DNA of 11,445 bases from Paracoccaceae bacterium. GTDB lineage: Bacteria > Pseudomonadota > Alphaproteobacteria > Rhodobacterales > Rhodobacteraceae. The translations under genes and the position numbers were made by a program. Positions 1 through 6,557 of the stretch are shown in pieces; positions within the stretch are counted from its first letter, which is position 1; every line of letters starts with the position of its first letter. The notes beneath the pieces were generated by a model. That model did no database searches. It saw only the letters and a list, made by a program, of their open reading frames with translations, and was not told the origin of the DNA. The DNA lies in contig JALXER010000338.1 in the NCBI GenBank assembly GCA_027069385.1, forward strand, positions 1 through 11,445, given 5' to 3'.

Positions 1-406
1 TCAGCAGCGCCGCCACGCTTTGCGCCTGTCGGGCCACGTCCAGCACCAGCACGACCGGCAGGTCCAGCGCCACGGCCAGATCTGCGACCGAGCCTTTGCC
101 AAACGGATCGCCAGCCACGGGCGCGGCGTCGAAAAGGCCCATCGCGCCTTCGATCAGCAACAGGTTGGATGGTTGCCGATGGGCCATGGCCCGCAGGGCC
201 ATTGGCGACATTGCCCATGCATCCAGATTGATGCAGTCTTTGCCCGTTGCCGCGCGGTGAAAGGCCGGATCGATATAATCCGGCCCCGATTTGGCGCTGG
301 CCACATCGACACCGGCGCGCCCAAGGGCCCGCAACAGCCCCAGCGTCACCACCGTTTTGCCTGCGCCCGAGGACGGCGCGGCGATGATCAGCCCGCTTAA
401 AGCCAC
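1..406 (-). CDS. cobB: Cobyrinic acid a,c-diamide synthase, N-terminal part (runs off the left edge)
   Basis: The enzyme uses ATP and glutamine to amidate the a and c side chains of (hydrogeno)cobyrinate in the cytoplasm. The first 135 codons are present and open to the window edge. They show a P-loop-like APSSGAGKT at residues 10-18, KSGPDYIDP at 39-47, and LIEGAMGLFDA further on, all typical of the N-terminal synthetase domain of CobB/CbiA; the glutaminase domain lies outside. The start is a GTG inside the end of cobA, giving a 10-nt overlap with GGGAA eight bases upstream. No in-frame ATG lies nearby, because the ATG five bases upstream belongs to the cobA frame. The overlap points to translational coupling with cobA. 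Whether the natural substrate already carries cobalt (CbiA-like) or not (CobB-like) cannot be told from this fragment. Confidence 0.93.
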   Translation of the reverse strand, partial: MALSGLIIAAPSSGAGKTVVTLGLLRALGRAGVDVASAKSGPDYIDPAFHRAATGKDCINLDAWAMSPMALRAMAHRQPSNLLLIEGAMGLFDAAPVAGDPFGKGSVADLAVALDLPVVLVLDVARQAQSVAALL

Positions 407-1146
407 GCCATCTGTTCCCGCAGCAGGTTTCCGCGCCCGATGCTGATAATCGCCGGTGCGCCGATCCCGCTCGCCTCGATATCCTTTGCCGCCCGCGCCA
501 GCGTAGTGTCCAGAATCCGCATCTCGGGCATAGAGGCGCGCATCACCACCGCCACCGGCGTATCGCCCGACAGCCCGCCCGCCATCAGCTTATCCGAAAT
601 CTCGCCCATGTGCCGCATCGCCATATAAAGCACAATCATCCCCGCCGCGTGGCCCACGGCGGCCCAATCAATCCCCTCGGGCGAAAGGCCTGTATGGTCA
701 TGCCCCGTCAGGAAAATCACACTGGAATTCACATCGCGCGAGGTCACCGGAATCCCCGCATAGGCCAGCCCGCCAATGCCCGCCGTGATCCCCGGCACCA
801 CGCGGAACTTCACACCCGCCGCCACCAGCGCCAGCACTTCTTCGGTGCCACGGCCAAACATGAACGGGTCGCCACCTTTCAGCCGCACCACCCGCCTGCC
901 CGCCTTGGCCTCGGCTACCAGCCGCGCGTTGATCTCGGGCTGCTTGGGAGAGGGCTTTCCGCCGCGTTTGCCCAAAAACACCAGTTCCGCACCCGCCGCA
1001 TATTCTAGCACCTTGGCGCTTTTCAGCGCGTCTTGTATCTCCACATCGGCGGTCCTCAGGGCCTCCACCGCATGCAAAGTCAACAGCCCCGCATCCCCGG
1101 GGCCAGCGCCGACCAGCCATACTTCACCTTTTGCAAATTCGCTCAT
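397..1146 (-). CDS. cobA: Uroporphyrinogen-III C-methyltransferase (SUMT)
   Basis: It transfers two methyl groups from S-adenosylmethionine to C2 and C7 of uroporphyrinogen III, giving precorrin-2, the branch point to cobalamin and siroheme. The 249 residues match a stand-alone SUMT with no CysG-type dehydrogenase/ferrochelatase domain. Visible tetrapyrrole methylase motifs are VGAGPGD at 12-18, RLKGGDPFMFGRG at 88-100 and VVPGITAGI at 116-124, with TGHDHTG following. The usual THRD after GIPVT reads TSRD here, a small departure from the common SUMT pattern. The ATG overlaps the cobM stop as ATGA, and the gene end overlaps cobB by 10 nt. With cobM and cobB around it, a cobalamin role is more likely than siroheme alone. 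Confidence 0.95.
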   Translation of the reverse strand: MSEFAKGEVWLVGAGPGDAGLLTLHAVEALRTADVEIQDALKSAKVLEYAAGAELVFLGKRGGKPSPKQPEINARLVAEAKAGRRVVRLKGGDPFMFGRGTEEVLALVAAGVKFRVVPGITAGIGGLAYAGIPVTSRDVNSSVIFLTGHDHTGLSPEGIDWAAVGHAAGMIVLYMAMRHMGEISDKLMAGGLSGDTPVAVVMRASMPEMRILDTTLARAAKDIEASGIGAPAIISIGRGNLLREQMAWL

Positions 1147-1910
1147 GCCTTCACCTTTGGCCGCAATACGTGCGGAATAGCAGGGTCATAAAGCGCCGAG
1201 TCTTTAAAGTCATCCGCAGCCTCCAAGGCCGGCCCGATAAACACCATCGCCGTGCGGGTGATCTTCTCGGCCCGCACCTGCCCGTGGATGGTGGCCAGCG
1301 TGCCGCGAATGATCTTCTCGTCCGGCCAACCCACCCGATACGCCACCACCACCGCGCAGTCATCGCCATAAAACGGCGCGAGTTGCCGCCTGATTTCGCG
1401 CAAAGCCCGAATCCCTAAATGAATAACCAGGGTCGCCCCCGTGCGCCCGAAATTCTCCAGCGTTTCGCCTGATGGCATATCGGTCGATTTCATCGAAACG
1501 CGCGTGAGCACAATGCTTTGCGCTACCTCGGGAATGGTCAACTCCTGTCCCATCGCCGCCGCAGCCGCGCTATATGCCGAAACGCCGGGGGTAATGTCAT
1601 AAGGAATTCCCGCCGCCTTCAGCCGCCTGATCTGCTCGGCAATCGCCCCGTAAAGCGCAGGGTCGCCCGAATGCACCCGCGCCACGTCCTGCCCCCGTTT
1701 ATGCGCCGCGACAATCTCGGCGTGGGTATTATCCAGCGTCATCGGAGCCGTATCCAGCACCCGCGCGCCCGCTGGCGCGCAAGCCACCACCGCCTCGGGC
1801 ACCAGCGAACCGGCATAGAGGCACACCGGACAGGCCTCGATCAGCCGTCGCCCCTTGATGGTGATCAAATCAGGGTCCCCTGGCCCCGCGCCAATAAAAT
1901 GTACCGTCAT
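1143..1910 (-). CDS. cobM: Precorrin-4 C11-methyltransferase
   Basis: It methylates C11 of (cobalt-)precorrin-4 with S-adenosylmethionine. The 255 residues form one tetrapyrrole methylase domain: VHFIGAGPGDPDLIT at 3-17, a CobM/CbiF-like YAGSLVP at 32-38, SGDPALYG at 81-88, and PGVSAYSAAAAAMGQELT at 108-125. The last of these segments separates CobM/CbiF from the other methylases of the pathway. The start is supported by AAAGGAA about six bases upstream. The gene ends in a 4-nt ATGA overlap with cobA. Upstream it is separated from the cbiG-cobJ stop by 134 bp filled by a palindromic repeat. Sequence alone does not separate the cobalt-free (CobM) from the cobalt (CbiF) substrate; neighbouring CbiX and CbiG leave this open. 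Confidence 0.95.
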   Translation of the reverse strand: MTVHFIGAGPGDPDLITIKGRRLIEACPVCLYAGSLVPEAVVACAPAGARVLDTAPMTLDNTHAEIVAAHKRGQDVARVHSGDPALYGAIAEQIRRLKAAGIPYDITPGVSAYSAAAAAMGQELTIPEVAQSIVLTRVSMKSTDMPSGETLENFGRTGATLVIHLGIRALREIRRQLAPFYGDDCAVVVAYRVGWPDEKIIRGTLATIHGQVRAEKITRTAMVFIGPALEAADDFKDSALYDPAIPHVLRPKVKA

Positions 1911-1931
1911 CCTGTTCCTTTCTACCTTGTT

Positions 1932-2039
1932 GCCCCCTCCCTAACCCTCCCCCGCAAGCGGGAGAGGGGACGGAAAATCGTGACCCTTGCCGCTTTGTGC
2001 CTCCCGCCCCCGCTTGCGGGGGAGGGATGGGGAGGGGGC
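1932..2039. repeat. Palindromic GC-rich intergenic repeat between cbiG-cobJ and cobM
   Basis: Two units of about 40 bp face each other: 1932-1970, and 2000-2039 on the opposite strand. Read in the same sense, their first 31 bases differ at only two positions. Each unit has its own hairpin around CCCCCGCAAGCGGG. The spacer (1971-1999) shows nothing. The element fills nearly the whole gap and ends five bases before the cbiG-cobJ stop. It resembles the short C-rich palindromes scattered between genes in many alphaproteobacteria; that family assignment is recollection, not a search. It has no U-run after the stems, so full termination is not implied. It may stabilise the upstream mRNA or lower expression of cobM. 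Confidence 0.85.
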
Positions 2040-2044
2040 CAGGG

Positions 2045-3850
2045 TTACCCCGCCAGATCCCCGTCGATTTTGCGTGCATAGCCGCGCGGGGTGTACATGC
2101 GCGGCCCTTCGCCAAGCTCCGCCAAGCGCGAGTTACTCGACCCGACCAGCACCACCGTCAGCATATCCACATCATCCACTTGCAAATCTGCCAGTCCTAC
2201 ATAGCGCAGCGCCTCTTGGGGGCGTCCGAGGTTGCTCGCCAGCATCACCGGCGTATCGGCGGGACGGTGTTCCAGCAAAGTATCGCGCGCTTCGGCCAGT
2301 AACATCCGCCGCCGTTTCGACACCGGATTATAGAAGGCAATCACAAAATCCCCCTCTGCCGCCGCTTTCAACCGCTTGACGATATCGGCGCGCGGGGTCA
2401 GCAGGTCGCTAAGACTGATCGCACAAAAATCATGCCCCAGCGGTGCCCCCGCCCGCGCTGCAGCGCCTTGCAGCGCCGAAACCCCGGGCGTCGAAACCAC
2501 CTCTACCCGCTTTGCTGCATCAGACACGCCCAGCGCCTCCGGCCCACGGTCCAGCAGTTCAAAAACCAGCGCCCCCATGGCATAAATCCCCGCATCGCCC
2601 GAGCAAATCAGCGCCACATTGCGCCCTTTGCCCGCCTGTTCCAAAGCATAGCGGCAGCGGTCCTCCTCACCGCCCAGTGGAAAATCAGCGCGCTTTTTAC
2701 CAGCCGCCAACGGCCCCAGCAGGTCAATATAAAGCCCGTAGCCCACCAGTTCCTCAGCCTCTGCAATCAGCGTTGAGGCCTCGGGCGTCCGCCAGCTATG
2801 CTGACCCGGCCCGATGCCGACAATTGACAGTTTACCCCGTGGTCGCCCCGACAGTTCCACAACCGGTTCGGGCGCTCGCGCCAGCGCACAAGTGGCGTTC
2901 AAGGTCTTGCGTTTTTCCACCGCCAACATGGCCTCCGGCCCCGCCACGGCCAGCGCCGCCCCTTCGGCGACCCCGTGACAGCCCACTTCGGCAAACACCA
3001 CATCCGACGGGTTCGCCAACCGCCCTGCTTCGGCCTCCAGCTCCGCCGCGGTAAACACCCGAAACGGCACACCGAGCCGCTTGCCGGTCTCGATCATCGC
3101 AGGCTCATCGGCCTTGAGGTCCAATGAGGCCACACAGGCCACCGCTTCCGGCGCGATATTGGCCACCCTCAGGCTTTCCTGCACCAATTCCCACATTTCC
3201 CCAGCATCACAGCCGCGCACACAGCCAAGCCCGAGCGCAAAGCGCTGCGGGTGATAGGCCAGCACGTCCGGCCCAGTCTCAACGGGTGCTTCCGAGGTGA
3301 CCAGCCTGACCGGCCCTTTGCCCGCCTCGATCCTCCAGATGTTTTCGCCCTCAATGATCGGTTTTTGCCCGCCCAGCAGTGCCATCATCACCGGCTTGGC
3401 ATCCGCCGGATTGGCCAACCGCCAGCCCGCGGGGGGCTCGTCCAGCGCAATGCCGAGCGACACATCGCCCGCCGTGGTGACGGCGGCGTGGCTTTGCAAG
3501 GTTTCGGCGATTTGCTTGGCCAGCCGGTTCGCGCCGTGGTGGCCGCCCAGCAGCGGAATCACTGTCGAGCCGTCATCGGGTATGGCGATTACCGGCGGCT
3601 CGGTGTGCTTGTCGGCCAGCACCGGCGCGACGGCGCGCACAAGGATGCCCGCAGCGCAAACACCGATAACCGGGTGGCCCGCCTGAAACAGCATACGGGC
3701 ATGGTCCAGCGCATTGGGGAAAAACGCATCGGCCCGCGCAACCCGCCCTTCGCGGCCATGCACGGGGGCGTGCAGGGCGGTGGCGACGCGGTGGGCCGTG
3801 GCCTCTCCGGCGCGGGAAAGGCACAGGATGATCGGGGTTAGCGTAGCCAT
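2045..3850 (-). CDS. cobJ: CbiG-CobJ fusion: cobalt-precorrin-5A hydrolase-like domain plus precorrin-3B C17-methyltransferase
   Basis: This 601-residue protein joins two enzymes. Residues 1 to about 330 are CbiG-like: an N domain with LLGGHHGANRLA at 100-111, a middle linker at about 130-195, and a C domain (the part alone called CobE) with LGLGCVRGC at 206-214 and EVGCHGVAEGAAL at 288-300. Residues 338-600 are CobJ/CbiH, with VGIGPG at 344-349, SGDAGIYAMG at 417-426, TPGVSALQGAAA at 454-465, FYNPVSKRR at 506-514 and TPRGY at 587-591. CobJ methylates C17 and contracts the ring. CbiG opens the delta-lactone and removes the two-carbon fragment in the anaerobic route. Both halves are near full family length, so the CbiG part is not a remnant. 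The start overlaps cobI by 13 nt, with AAAGGCG upstream. Confidence 0.93.
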   Translation of the reverse strand: MATLTPIILCLSRAGEATAHRVATALHAPVHGREGRVARADAFFPNALDHARMLFQAGHPVIGVCAAGILVRAVAPVLADKHTEPPVIAIPDDGSTVIPLLGGHHGANRLAKQIAETLQSHAAVTTAGDVSLGIALDEPPAGWRLANPADAKPVMMALLGGQKPIIEGENIWRIEAGKGPVRLVTSEAPVETGPDVLAYHPQRFALGLGCVRGCDAGEMWELVQESLRVANIAPEAVACVASLDLKADEPAMIETGKRLGVPFRVFTAAELEAEAGRLANPSDVVFAEVGCHGVAEGAALAVAGPEAMLAVEKRKTLNATCALARAPEPVVELSGRPRGKLSIVGIGPGQHSWRTPEASTLIAEAEELVGYGLYIDLLGPLAAGKKRADFPLGGEEDRCRYALEQAGKGRNVALICSGDAGIYAMGALVFELLDRGPEALGVSDAAKRVEVVSTPGVSALQGAAARAGAPLGHDFCAISLSDLLTPRADIVKRLKAAAEGDFVIAFYNPVSKRRRMLLAEARDTLLEHRPADTPVMLASNLGRPQEALRYVGLADLQVDDVDMLTVVLVGSSNSRLAELGEGPRMYTPRGYARKIDGDLAG

Positions 3851-4545
3851 GGGTCATCGCCTTTCGTGATCAGGATCATCGAGAAATACGGCGCGGGATC
3901 GGGCGCGCGCGCCAAGGGCAGCACTTGTTGCGCCGGCAGGCTCGCGCGCGCAACGAATGTGGCGTTTGTGGCAAGGTCCATATCGGCGAGCAGGGCGCGA
4001 ATGCGGCCGAGGTGACGGCCGACCTTCATGATGGCGATGGCACCGGCCGCATCGATACGCGCGCGCATCTGGTGGGTGTCGAGCGGGCCGGGGATGATGG
4101 TCAGCACCTCGTTGCGTGCGGTCAGCGGGCGTTTGGCCATGGCCGCGCAGGTGGTGACAGAGGTGACGCCGGGGATGATCTCGGTCGGGTAGGTTCGGGC
4201 CAATCGGCTGAATAGGTACATGAAAGAGCCATAAAAGAACGGGTCGCCCTCGCAGAGCACCACCACGTCGCGGCCTTGATCGAGATGCAGGGCGATATCG
4301 GTGGCTCCGCGGTCATAGGCGGCCTGCGCCGGGGCCCGATCCTGCGTCATGGGGATGCGGATGACCAGTTCCTGTGCGGTATCCGGGATGCTGTCGGCGG
4401 CAATGGCGCGCGCAAAGCTGTCGCCGTTTTCCAGCGCCGGATAGGCAATGATACCAGCGCTGGCGATCAGCCGGTGCGCCTTGCGCGTCATCAGTTCCGG
4501 GTCGCCCGGGCCAAGCCCCACGCCGATCAGCTTACCGGTTGTCAT
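3838..4545 (-). CDS. cobI: Precorrin-2 C20-methyltransferase
   Basis: It methylates C20 of precorrin-2 (or its cobalt form) with S-adenosylmethionine, the first step committed to corrin. The 235 residues are the usual length. Motifs are GVGLGPGDPEL at 8-18, LCEGDPFFYGSFMY at 97-110 (the FYGSFMYL segment is typical of CobI/CbiL), PGVTSVTTCAA at 125-135, and KVGRHLGRI at 174-182. The ATG at 4545 is chosen over an in-frame ATG at 4662. The 39 codons between them run through repeat DNA and encode no family sequence, whereas the chosen start follows a GGAGGAT ribosome site by five bases and begins just before the first methylase strand. The 3' end overlaps cbiG-cobJ by 13 nt. Confidence 0.95.
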   Translation of the reverse strand: MTTGKLIGVGLGPGDPELMTRKAHRLIASAGIIAYPALENGDSFARAIAADSIPDTAQELVIRIPMTQDRAPAQAAYDRGATDIALHLDQGRDVVVLCEGDPFFYGSFMYLFSRLARTYPTEIIPGVTSVTTCAAMAKRPLTARNEVLTIIPGPLDTHQMRARIDAAGAIAIMKVGRHLGRIRALLADMDLATNATFVARASLPAQQVLPLARAPDPAPYFSMILITKGDDPWLR

Positions 4546-4550
4546 GGCCG

Positions 4551-4557
4551 ATCCTCC
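4551..4557 (-). promoter_or_regulatory. Ribosome-binding site that fixes the cobI start
   Basis: GGAGGAT sits five bases before the ATG at 4545. It allows independent translation of cobI after the 312-base gap behind cobL and argues against the longer reading frame from 4662. Confidence 0.8.
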
Positions 4558-4573
4558 GCGTGCTGGCGGCCCT

Positions 4574-4827
4574 GCCAAAGCAAGCTTTGGCAAGGCGTTG
4601 CGACACCATGACCTCACTTCGTTCGGCGGGCAGGGGGGCCACAGCCCCCCTCGCGCATGCATGCGCGTACCCCCCGATGGTGCTTGGTGCCAACCCCCTT
4701 TGCCAGAATGGCAAAGCCCTTAAACGGCGCAACGCCTGCATTTTCGGGTGAACCATCGGTGTGTCATTACCCCCGAACGCAGTGAGGCCATGGTGTCGCA
4801 ACGCGTTTTGCAGTTTACTGCAAAACG
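4574..4827. repeat. Hairpin-rich nested inverted-repeat element between cobL and cobI
   Basis: Almost the whole 4546-4857 gap is structured. The outer pair of 32-bp arms, 4595-4626 and 4773-4804, are inverted copies matching at 30 of 32 positions. Inside and beside them are perfect hairpins: 4574-4591 (8-bp stem), 4633-4650 (7-bp stem, CACA loop), 4652-4667 (16-bp palindrome CGCGCATGCATGCGCG), 4698-4716 (8-bp stem) and 4804-4827 (10-bp stem). A further pair, 4674-4681 with 4752-4759, also matches. No coding sequence is credible here. The layout suits a small non-autonomous element or mosaic of intergenic repeats inserted into the operon; no transposase or target duplication is seen. If transcribed, the RNA would fold strongly between cobL and cobI. 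Confidence 0.85.
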
Positions 4828-4857
4828 CCCCTGCGATTCGGGCTGGGAAATCAGGGG

Positions 4858-6066
4858 TCATCGTTTGATCAGGCTCCATTGTACGACCGGGCGCATGGGG
4901 TTCCAGCCGGTAAGGGGGCCGAGGCCCTCGGCGCGGCTGACCGAGATTTGCACAAGATCGCCGCCGTGGCTCTTGTGCAATTGAGCCAGCACCGACTGGC
5001 TTTCGAGCGTCACTGCATTGGCCACCAACCGCCCTAACGGGCGCAGCGCGGCCCAGCATGCGTTAAAGGTTTCAACCGACAGACCACCGCCGATAAAGAT
5101 CGCATCGGGGGCGTCGCGCTCAGCCAGTCCGGCCAGCGCTTCGGGCACCACGCCGTCGACCAGTTCCAGCGCCGGCACCCCCAGCGCCAGCGCATTTTCC
5201 GCCGCCATGGTGCGCCGGTCCGCCCTTGGTTCGATGCCGATCGCCCGCGTATAACGCGCCGCGCGCAGCCATTCCACCGCGACCGAGCCACACCCGGTGC
5301 CCACATCCCACAGCAACCCGCCGCGCATCGGGATCAGCTTGGCCAGCGTCGCGGCGCGCACTTCGCGCTTGGTCATGGTGCCGTCATGGGTGAACACTTC
5401 GTCGGGCAGGCCGGGTACGCGGGGCAGCAGCGCCGCATCGGGGGCTGCCACACATTCGACCGCCAGCGTGTTAAAGGCGGGTACCACATGGTCCCAGCTT
5501 TCGGCCAGCCCTTCAAAGCGGGCTTCATCCGCGCCACCCATGGCCGCCAGCACCGTCATGCGCGACTGACCAAAGCCGCGTTCGGTCAGAAAACGGGCGA
5601 TTTGCAGCGGGGTCTCTTCGCCGGTGGTCAGGATCAGCAAGCGCACATCGGGTTGGATAAACGCAATCATCTGCTCGACCGGCCGCCCGTGCACGGTCAG
5701 GGTTTCCAGATCGGCCATGCTCCAGCCCATCCTTGCCGAAGCCAGTTGAAACGCCGAAAGCTGCGGGTGAAAGGTGATCTCGTCCGCCGCGAAATGCCGC
5801 CCGATCTTGGCCCCGACGGAAAACCAGAGCGGATCCCCCGTAGCCAGCACCACCACCCGTTTACCTTTGCGGGCCTTCAATTCGCCGATCAGCGCATCAA
5901 AAGGCGAGGGCCAGCTTAGCGTCTCGGCCTTCGGGTTCGCCGCAAGCACATGATGGCGCGCCCCGCCAACGATCACCTGCGCCGCTTCGATCACCGCGCG
6001 CGAGGCCGGAGTCAGCCCGTCCATACCGTCTTCGCCAATGCCGATAATATGGAGCCACGGGGTCAT
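4858..6066 (-). CDS. cobL: Precorrin-6Y C5,15-methyltransferase (decarboxylating)
   Basis: It methylates C5 and C15 and decarboxylates the C12 acetate of precorrin-6Y, giving precorrin-8. Its 402 residues contain both halves found separately as CbiE and CbiT. The CbiE-like N-terminal methylase has IGIGEDG at 8-14, ATGDPLWFSVG at 75-85 and PQLSAFQLA at 101-109. The CbiT-like C-terminal part has DGTMTKREVRA at 228-238, the AdoMet loop WDVGTGCGSVAVEW at 253-266, GIEPRADR at 277-284, IFIGGG at 323-328 and WNPMRPVVQW at 388-397. Length and order match classical CobL. The ATG overlaps the preceding DUF5946 stop as ATGA, so the two are coupled. The gene is followed by the repeat-filled gap before cobI. 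Confidence 0.96.
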   Translation of the reverse strand: MTPWLHIIGIGEDGMDGLTPASRAVIEAAQVIVGGARHHVLAANPKAETLSWPSPFDALIGELKARKGKRVVVLATGDPLWFSVGAKIGRHFAADEITFHPQLSAFQLASARMGWSMADLETLTVHGRPVEQMIAFIQPDVRLLILTTGEETPLQIARFLTERGFGQSRMTVLAAMGGADEARFEGLAESWDHVVPAFNTLAVECVAAPDAALLPRVPGLPDEVFTHDGTMTKREVRAATLAKLIPMRGGLLWDVGTGCGSVAVEWLRAARYTRAIGIEPRADRRTMAAENALALGVPALELVDGVVPEALAGLAERDAPDAIFIGGGLSVETFNACWAALRPLGRLVANAVTLESQSVLAQLHKSHGGDLVQISVSRAEGLGPLTGWNPMRPVVQWSLIKR

Positions 6067-6557
6067 TGCATCACCTTTTCGATCAGGGCGCGGATGCGCG
6101 GATGTTCGTGTTCCCAGAACGCCAGCACCTTGCTTGCATAGGCATCGACCGCGCTTGCATGTTCATCGGCATTGCCCGCGGCATAGATCTGCTCGATCGT
6201 GACCGAGCCATCCGGCGCGGGGGCGCTGATCCGGGGAAAATCGCTGCGGCGTGCCGCCGTTTTCAGGAACCGCACGATTTCCGGCCCGCTGACGCCGTCG
6301 TGATAATGCAGTATCAGTCCGGCCAGATGAATATGGATAGACTGGCGCGCCCGCCGGTCCGGCCCGATAGAGTGCTGGGCGCAATAGGCGTCGGTCAACA
6401 GGCGGTGCGAGCGGTAATAGTCCGCATCGCTGAACTCGCGGGCCAGCACCTCGCCATACATCGCCCAACAGGCTGCGGAAGGGCTCATATAGGCATGGGT
6501 CGGGTCATCGGTATCGGGTGCGGAAAATCCGCAGGCCGGGCAAATTGAAATGCTCAT
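6063..6557 (-). CDS. DUF5946 family protein of unknown function in the cobalamin operon
   Basis: This 164-residue protein is probably soluble; no signal or membrane segment is visible. Its N-terminal pattern, CPACG at 6-10, DDPTHAYM at 17-24, and AACWAMYGEVLAREFSD at 28-44, matches what I recall of DUF5946, whose function is unknown. C6, C9, H21 and C30 could form a metal site. A His-rich HIHLAGLILHYH follows at 75-86. The start at 6557 is preferred over an upstream ATG at 6830, because the intervening residues are an Arg/Gly-rich shadow of the cobH frame, while a GGAGGA site lies six bases before 6557. It overlaps the cobH-domain gene and cobL by ATGA at both ends, so it is locked into the operon. 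A role in metal handling or corrinoid intermediate handling is a guess from position only. Confidence 0.85.
   Translation of the reverse strand: MSISICPACGFSAPDTDDPTHAYMSPSAACWAMYGEVLAREFSDADYYRSHRLLTDAYCAQHSIGPDRRARQSIHIHLAGLILHYHDGVSGPEIVRFLKTAARRSDFPRISAPAPDGSVTIEQIYAAGNADEHASAVDAYASKVLAFWEHEHPRIRALIEKVMQ

Noticed and set aside
4546..4662. Longer cobI start at 4662
   Set aside because: The extra 39 codons fall in hairpin DNA, while a strong ribosome site precedes the ATG at 4545.
4532..5059. Minus-strand 175-codon frame across the cobL end and the repeat gap
   Set aside because: It uses a different frame inside cobL and then translates palindromic repeat DNA; no ribosome site and no domain.
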